From Chloroflexota bacterium (GTDB lineage: Bacteria > Chloroflexota > Dehalococcoidia > Plut-88900), in contig JACZVB010000141.1 of the NCBI GenBank assembly GCA_022572865.1, forward strand, positions 1-5,190: a DNA stretch of 5,190 bases, written 5' to 3'. The notes beneath the pieces are model-generated. The model saw nothing but the letters and a program-made list of their open reading frames with translations. It made no database searches and had not been told where the DNA came from. Of the stretch, positions 1 through 3,516 are shown piece after piece; the first letter of the stretch is position 1; each line of letters begins with the position of its first letter. The position numbers were made by a program, and so were the translations under genes.

Positions 1-154
1 CGCCGAGGAGATCATGTCCTTTGTCGCGAGTCGTGTAGCGGGCTTCAAGAAGATCAGAGAGGTGGAGTTCATCGACCAGATCCCCAAGAGCCCCTCGGGA
101 AAGATATTGCGCAGGGTGCTGATGGACAGAGAGAAAGAGCGCGCGGGGAGATAA
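1..154 (+). CDS. Acyl-CoA synthetase / AMP-dependent ligase, C-terminal end (5' truncated by window)
   Basis: The last 50 codons of an adenylate-forming enzyme are read from base 2 to the TAA at 152-154; the rest lies upstream of the window. Seen: the segment [14 protein letters not shown] followed by [14 protein letters not shown] (fragment residues 12-25 and 27-40). This is the A10 core motif at the C-terminal swivelling subdomain of the ANL superfamily (acyl-CoA synthetases, 4-coumarate-CoA ligases, firefly luciferase). The Lys of the SGK triplet (fragment residue 34) is the lysine known to position substrate for adenylate formation. The family activates a carboxylic acid with ATP and transfers it to CoA in the cytoplasm. 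The protein ends 10 residues after the motif, as is usual for 4CL-like and medium-chain enzymes. Substrate specificity sits in the missing N-terminal part. The next gene begins 7 bases downstream, so an operon is likely. Confidence 0.88.
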   Translation, partial: AEEIMSFVASRVAGFKKIREVEFIDQIPKSPSGKILRRVLMDREKERAGR

Positions 155-161
155 GAACGAT

Positions 162-1541
162 ATGCCTTCTTCCACCCTTAAAATAGATGGCGCTAAATTT
201 ATCCTGACCCTGGACCCCCAGCGAAGGATCATTCGTGATGGCTCCATTCTGATCGAAGGCCAGAGGATCACCAGGATAGGCAAGGCCTCTGAACTGGCTG
301 GAGTGCAGGCGGACAGGGTCATCGACGGACGGGAGATGGTGGTGACCCCCGGATTTTGCAACGGCCACATGCACATAAGCTATGCCCACGCCACACGGGG
401 CATCTTCCCCGATGACCTGGGCCCCGACTATCTGCCCACCGTTTTCAAACTCCAATCTGCTATGACGGAGGAAGAGGAATACTATACCTCTCTCCTGGCC
501 ATAACAGAGCTGTTGAAATACGGCACCACCTGCTTCCTGGATCCCGGCAGCACCAAATACCTGGAGGCCTGTATGCAGGCCTACGAGGAATCGGGCTGCC
601 GCATCATCGTGGGTCGGCACGTAACGGACAAGCCCAATCCCCTCGACCTGCCGGTCTATTCGACATCCGAAGCGACCCGCCTGATGGAGGAGACCATCCA
701 GAAATACGACCACCGGCTCGACGACCGGGTCCGGGCCTGGGCGATGCCTTTTTCCGGAGACTTCGCCACGAGGGAGCTGCTGATATCGGCCAAGGGCCTG
801 GCCGATAGATATCAGACGGGCCTGACCATTCATCACGGCAATTCGCCCAGTACAGTGGAAATGTCCCTTAAGAAGCACGGCAAGCGCCCCACGGAATACC
901 TGGAAGAGATAGGGGTGTTGGGCCCCAACGTGCTCCTCGCCCACGTCATCGGGCTTGATGAGCGGGAGATCGACTGCCTGGTACACACCCAGACCAAGGT
1001 GGTTATGTGCCCCACCGCCGCCATGAAAAGCGGCGCCGGAACCGCCAGGGTGGGCATGCTGCCGGAGATGTTGGAAAAGGGGGTCACCGTAGGCCTGGGG
1101 ACCGACGCCGGCAACAACTCCAACCTGGTCGAAACCATGCGCTCCATGTACCTGGCAGCGATAATCTACAAGGATGGCCGCCAGAGCACCACCACTATCC
1201 CGGCTGAGGCAGCCCTGGAGATGGCCACCATACAGGGGGCCAGGGCCCTGGGCCTCGGCGACGACATCGGCTCCCTCGAGGTCGGGAAGAAGGCCGATAT
1301 GGTTCTCTTCGACACCCGCCGCCCCGAGTGGCGGACCCTTTTCAATCCCGTCAACACCCTTGTCTACAACGTAGACGGCCGGAGCGTCGACACGGTGATA
1401 GTCGATGGCAGGGTCGTAGTCGAGAATCAGGTGCCGGTGTTCGTGGATGAGTGGGAGCTGATACAGAAGGTGCAGGAGCTGGGAGAGAAGTTGCTGGCCA
1501 GGACGGGGGTCTCCTTTCCTTCCCGTTGGCCGGTGGTCTAG
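162..1541 (+). CDS. Metal-dependent amidohydrolase (SsnA/TrzN/ADA-like superfamily), 459 aa
   Basis: A cytoplasmic hydrolase of the amidohydrolase superfamily that cleaves C-N or C-halide/ether bonds using a metal-activated water. Seen: a small N-terminal beta-sandwich portion (residues 5-60), then PGFCNGHMH with the metal ligands H69 and H71, the TIM-barrel strand LTIHH with the likely third ligand H224, LLAH with H261, CPTAAMKSGAG (283-293), GLGTDAGNNSNL with the metal/catalytic D315, and the closing sandwich segment GSLEVGKKADMVLFD (370-384), typical of this family. Length matches the family (about 430-480). The ATG at 162 is preceded by GGGGAG at 145-150. Odd: the HxxE motif of the deaminase branch reads H224-H-G-N227, so the conserved Glu is Asn, and the second His usual after the AH motif (AHCVH) is Gly. 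A classical purine, pterin or triazine aminohydrolase role is therefore doubtful. The family call is secure; the substrate is unknown. It probably shares a transcript with the upstream acyl-CoA synthetase and the downstream oxidoreductase. Confidence 0.93.
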   Translation: MPSSTLKIDGAKFILTLDPQRRIIRDGSILIEGQRITRIGKASELAGVQADRVIDGREMVVTPGFCNGHMHISYAHATRGIFPDDLGPDYLPTVFKLQSAMTEEEEYYTSLLAITELLKYGTTCFLDPGSTKYLEACMQAYEESGCRIIVGRHVTDKPNPLDLPVYSTSEATRLMEETIQKYDHRLDDRVRAWAMPFSGDFATRELLISAKGLADRYQTGLTIHHGNSPSTVEMSLKKHGKRPTEYLEEIGVLGPNVLLAHVIGLDEREIDCLVHTQTKVVMCPTAAMKSGAGTARVGMLPEMLEKGVTVGLGTDAGNNSNLVETMRSMYLAAIIYKDGRQSTTTIPAEAALEMATIQGARALGLGDDIGSLEVGKKADMVLFDTRRPEWRTLFNPVNTLVYNVDGRSVDTVIVDGRVVVENQVPVFVDEWELIQKVQELGEKLLARTGVSFPSRWPVV

Positions 1542-1588
1542 GGCCTGCGGCCACGATTCTTCCCGTCGCCGTCGATTACTATTGTTCG

Positions 1589-1596
1589 AGGAGGAG
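1589..1596 (+). promoter_or_regulatory. Strong Shine-Dalgarno site for the LLM oxidoreductase
   Basis: AGGAGGAG lies directly upstream of the ATG at 1599, with 2-5 bases of spacing depending on the register. It is the best ribosome binding site in the window and fixes the start of the oxidoreductase gene. No convincing promoter accompanies it in the 57-base gap, which fits translation from an operon message. Confidence 0.75.
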
Positions 1597-1598
1597 CC

Positions 1599-2588
1599 AT
1601 GGCGCAGAAGGCACGGTTCGGTCTGACCCTGTCCAACCGGGGGGTGCTCCTGGGGCTAACTACCCCCGGTGAACTCCTTTCCATAGCGCAGAAAGCAGAA
1701 TCCGCCGAGATCTTTCATCACCTCTGGGTGGGCGACCAGATAATGGCCAAGCCAAGATTGGAGTCCATCACGCTGATGGCCGCCGTCGCCGCCCGGACCA
1801 CTCGAATCAAGATCGGCGTCGCCTGTATGGCAAGCCTGCCATCGAGAAATCCCGTGGTGCTGGCCTACCAGTGGGCAAGCCTGGACCAGCTCTCCAACGG
1901 ACGGATGATAATGGTGGCCTGCATGGGTGTGTCCGAGACTCAGAACCTGGCCCGGGTAGAGCAGGTCAACATGGGGATAACAAACAGGGAACGGGCCCCG
2001 AGGATGGAGGAGAACATCCACATAATGCGCAGACTGTGGGCCGAGGACCGGGTGACCTTCCAGGGCGAGTTTCACAGGCTGGAGGGCGCATTCGTCGAGC
2101 CCAAGCCGGTACAGCAGCCCCCTCCCATCTGGCTAACGGGTAACCCTGGCCTGAAGACGGGAAAGCCCCAGATCATCGAGCGCAACCTCCGCCGGGTCGC
2201 ACGCCTGGGAGATGGATGGATGACTACGGCCTGGCCTGCCGAGGATTTCGCCGAGCTGCGACGTCGCATCTGTGGGTACGCCGGAGACTACGACCGCAGC
2301 TTTAACGACCTGCCCTGTGCCGTGTATCACAACATCAACATAAACGATGACAGGGAAGCAGCCATCCAGGAGTCGACGAAATATCTGAACAACTACTACG
2401 CCCCCAAGAAGTACCTCAGAGCCGAGGTGGAGGGGTGGGTGGCCTGTGGCCCGCCCCAGCAATGTGTAGAGCATCTCCAGGGCTTCATCGATGCCGGTGC
2501 AACGGACATCCTCCTACGCTTCCCCTCCTGGGACCAGGAAGGCCAGTTCAAGCGCTGCATCGAAGAGGTGTTGCCCCACCTGGCCTAG
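1599..2588 (+). CDS. LLM-class flavin-dependent oxidoreductase (luciferase-like monooxygenase family), 329 aa
   Basis: A cytoplasmic TIM-barrel oxidoreductase of the bacterial luciferase-like superfamily, which uses FMN or coenzyme F420; the sequence does not settle which. Seen: FGLTL (7-11) as first barrel strand, HLWVGDQI (41-48), the segment LESITLMAAVAARTTRIKIG (54-73), RNPVVLAYQWASLDQLSNGR (83-102), the helix RMEENIHIMRRLW (135-147), FQGEFHRL (154-161), PPPIWLTGN (174-182), RVARLGDGW (199-207) and the C-terminal GPPQQCVEHLQGFIDAGATD (284-303). These are the expected family blocks in the expected order, and the length is normal (300-350). The strong ribosome binding site at 1589-1596 supports the start. 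The gene follows the amidohydrolase by 57 bases, so the two may act on the same compound, for example oxygenation or reduction of a ring before or after hydrolysis. Odd: after NGRMIMVACMG the glycine-rich GVGxG found in many relatives is degenerate. Family certain; cofactor and substrate unknown. Confidence 0.92.
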   Translation: MAQKARFGLTLSNRGVLLGLTTPGELLSIAQKAESAEIFHHLWVGDQIMAKPRLESITLMAAVAARTTRIKIGVACMASLPSRNPVVLAYQWASLDQLSNGRMIMVACMGVSETQNLARVEQVNMGITNRERAPRMEENIHIMRRLWAEDRVTFQGEFHRLEGAFVEPKPVQQPPPIWLTGNPGLKTGKPQIIERNLRRVARLGDGWMTTAWPAEDFAELRRRICGYAGDYDRSFNDLPCAVYHNININDDREAAIQESTKYLNNYYAPKKYLRAEVEGWVACGPPQQCVEHLQGFIDAGATDILLRFPSWDQEGQFKRCIEEVLPHLA

Positions 2589-2606
2589 CCCTGGCCTGGG
2601 GCCTCC

Positions 2607-2622
2607 GGCCCGGCGCCGGGCC
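2607..2622. terminator. Perfect 16-base GC palindrome after the oxidoreductase gene, possible terminator
   Basis: The 16 bases GGCCCGGCGCCGGGCC are their own reverse complement and start 19 bases after the stop codon at 2586-2588. As RNA they could form a very stable short hairpin. No T-run follows (the next bases are TCCTTCCC), so it is not a canonical intrinsic terminator. Its place at the 3' end of the three-gene cluster, ahead of a separate promoter, makes a role in transcript ending or 3' end protection plausible but unproven. Confidence 0.4.
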
Positions 2623-2667
2623 TCCTTCCCAATGGGGCTGTTTAATAAGCTCCTCCAAACGGGGAGT

Positions 2668-2688
2668 GTCCCGACTCAGCGTCGGGAC
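2668..2688. repeat. Inverted repeat, 8-bp stem with 5-base loop
   Basis: GTCCCGAC and GTCGGGAC flank the loop TCAGC and pair perfectly over 8 bp. The element lies 12 bases upstream of the candidate -35 box at 2700. It could be an operator for the promoter that follows, or a second hairpin ending transcripts from the cluster to the left. Its spacing from the promoter fits either reading, and the sequence does not decide between them. Confidence 0.45.
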
Positions 2689-2699
2689 CAGGTCTCGCA

Positions 2700-2728
2700 T
2701 TGACCAGGCAGCAGGAGGGTGCTATCCT
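2700..2728 (+). promoter_or_regulatory. Candidate sigma-70-type promoter for the small membrane protein gene
   Basis: TTGACC (2700-2705) matches the -35 consensus at 5 of 6 positions. After exactly 17 bases TATCCT (2723-2728) matches the -10 consensus at 4 of 6, including the most conserved T, A and final T. Transcription would start near 2735 and give a leader of roughly 40 bases before the ATG at 2778. This is the only well-spaced promoter pair I found in the spacers. Confidence 0.45.
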
Positions 2729-2777
2729 CCCTGCCAGGAAACGTAGGCGCAAAACTCCATCGTAGGGCGGGTTGCCA

Positions 2778-3008
2778 ATGTACACACTCATCAGGTCCAT
2801 TCCCTTCCGGTCCTTGCTGGTAGAACAGGCCCCCACCTTCGGGGGATCCCTCCTGATTGCGGAGCTGGTTTACAAATTTCACAGCTTCACCCTGGAGACG
2901 TTAGCTTTCCTGGCCACCTGGTTCGTGGCCGATGGGATGGTCGCTCTCCTGCGGCGTCTTTACAGAGGGCTGAGAGCTCAGAGGTCAGGTCTAACCTCCG
3001 CGTCCTAG
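2778..3008 (+). CDS. Small predicted membrane protein, 76 aa, function unknown
   Basis: I do not recognise a named family. Seen: from the ATG at 2778 the product has a hydrophilic start (MYTLIRSIPFRSLLVEQ), a glycine-containing hydrophobic stretch at residues 22-32 (GGSLLIAELVY), a longer hydrophobic stretch at about 39-58 (LETLAFLATWFVADGMVALL), then an Arg-rich tail (R59, R60, R63, R66, R69). This suggests one membrane helix or two short ones, with the C-terminus on the cytoplasmic side by the positive-inside rule. A TTG two codons upstream (2772) is an alternative start. ATG is preferred because AGGGCGGG at 2764-2771 gives usable Shine-Dalgarno spacing. The candidate promoter at 2700-2728 suggests independent transcription. 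Composition looks protein-like rather than random, and no better ORF overlaps on either strand, though the opposite-strand frame 2887-3480 covers its 3' part. Moderately sure that it is real. Confidence 0.62.
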   Translation: MYTLIRSIPFRSLLVEQAPTFGGSLLIAELVYKFHSFTLETLAFLATWFVADGMVALLRRLYRGLRAQRSGLTSAS

Positions 3009-3058
3009 TGATTTCGGGCAAGGGTCTACGGCCCGCATATCCTGCATCCGTGGGTGTC

Positions 3059-3081
3059 GGCCCGGGCCCCGGCCCAAGGGC
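3059..3081. terminator. GC-rich self-complementary tract, possible terminator of the small membrane protein gene
   Basis: The tract contains the palindrome GGCCCGGGCC (3059-3068), CCGG-GCC-CCGG (3062-3072) and GCCC-AA-GGGC (3072-3081), so several mutually exclusive hairpins are possible. A pyrimidine-rich TTCTCTTGATT follows at 3082-3092. It sits about 50 bases after the stop of the small membrane protein gene. The remaining part of the 155-base spacer (3009-3163) shows no other gene, and I found no well-spaced promoter in it. Confidence 0.28.
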
Positions 3082-3163
3082 TTCTCTTGATTCATCTTCC
3101 TGTTCTGCCGCAGGTCGCGATTGGGGATAAGTAGTCTCCGTTTGCCTGTCGAAAGATGAAGCC

Positions 3164-3454
3164 GTGAGATACATAGTCCAAGTAGATATAGCCCCAGACA
3201 TCGGTGCGGACTTAGAGGCACATCCGGAGAGGATACAGGAGTTTATGGGGCAACGGCAGGCCCACAACCCCACCGGCATGTACTTCTCCCTGACCAGGCG
3301 TTGTGTGACCATCGTGCTGGATGCGCCCAACGAGGACTCCTTCTTCGAGGCGCTGCACGCATCGTGGGTCGTCACCAAGAGCCATCCCGAGGTCTGGCCG
3401 GTGGTGAACGCAGAAGATTTCCCCGCGATAATGAAGCGCGTCGGCATGGTGTAG
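3164..3454 (+). CDS. Conserved-looking hypothetical protein, 96 aa, small alpha/beta (ferredoxin-like) domain
   Basis: I cannot name the family. Seen by inspection: beta strand RYIVQVDI (2-9), an acidic helix about 13-32, strand GMYFSLTRR (38-46), strand CVTIVLDAPN (47-56), helix EDSFFEALHASWVVTK (57-72), strand EVWPVV (76-81), short helix 84-92. The beta-alpha-beta-beta-alpha-beta order is that of dimeric alpha/beta-barrel or muconolactone-isomerase-like proteins, which are often small cytoplasmic isomerases, monooxygenases or binding proteins; this is a fold guess. There are no membrane segments or signal peptide. The start is GTG at 3164: an in-frame TAA at 3128-3130 limits the frame, and the nearby ATG at 3156 is in another frame and stops after three codons. 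The Shine-Dalgarno signal is weak (GAAAG, 3151-3155). The BNR gene starts 62 bases downstream, possibly in the same transcript. The tidy strand/helix pattern and clean frame support a real gene. Confidence 0.75.
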   Translation: MRYIVQVDIAPDIGADLEAHPERIQEFMGQRQAHNPTGMYFSLTRRCVTIVLDAPNEDSFFEALHASWVVTKSHPEVWPVVNAEDFPAIMKRVGMV

Positions 3455-3462
3455 TAGGGCGA

Positions 3463-3478
3463 GGCCCCGAGTCGGGCC
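3463..3478. repeat. Short inverted repeat between the 96-aa gene and the BNR gene
   Basis: GGCCC (3463-3467) and GGGCC (3474-3478) pair around CGAGTC; an alternative register pairs CCCG with CGGG. It lies 8 bases after the stop at 3452-3454. No T-run follows, so it is a weak hairpin at best. It could be a partial terminator or incidental in GC-rich DNA. Confidence 0.25.
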
Positions 3479-3502
3479 ATAGGCTATCTGTTGAGGATGT
3501 TC

Positions 3503-3508
3503 GGGAGG
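3503..3508 (+). promoter_or_regulatory. Shine-Dalgarno site fixing the start of the BNR protein
   Basis: GGGAGG lies 8 bases before the ATG at 3517. In the same frame there is no ATG, GTG or TTG between 3448 and 3516, so this ATG is the only reasonable start. That matters because it excludes an N-terminal signal peptide. Confidence 0.7.
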
Positions 3509-3516
3509 TCCTTGCT

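Noticed and set aside
69..986. Long open frame (305 codons) on the minus strand
   Set aside because: It lies antisense to the amidohydrolase and the acyl-CoA synthetase end, both with unmistakable family motifs. Its product shows no recognisable domain; GC-rich coding DNA commonly leaves the opposite frame open.
1542..1552. GGCC-TGC-GGCC hairpin right after the amidohydrolase stop as a terminator
   Set aside because: The stem is only 4 bp with no T-run, and a strong ribosome binding site follows within 40 bases, so read-through into the oxidoreductase is more likely.
1577..1582. TACTAT as a -10 box for the oxidoreductase gene
   Set aside because: No -35-like hexamer lies 16-18 bases upstream, and transcription would start within the ribosome binding site.
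2772..2774. TTG start two codons upstream for the small membrane protein
   Set aside because: It is possible, but it leaves no spacing from the AGGGCGGG at 2764-2771; the ATG at 2778 fits better.
3156..3167. ATG at 3156 as a start for the 96-aa gene
   Set aside because: It is in another frame and stops after three codons (ATG AAG CCG TGA); the GTG at 3164 starts the long frame.
2887..3480. Minus-strand frame of 197 codons across the two small + strand genes
   Set aside because: Its product is Arg/Ser/Thr-rich without domain-like pattern, and it covers the 3' part of the small membrane gene, a GC-rich spacer and the whole 96-aa gene. The + strand frames look more protein-like. It remains the main rival to the two small genes.
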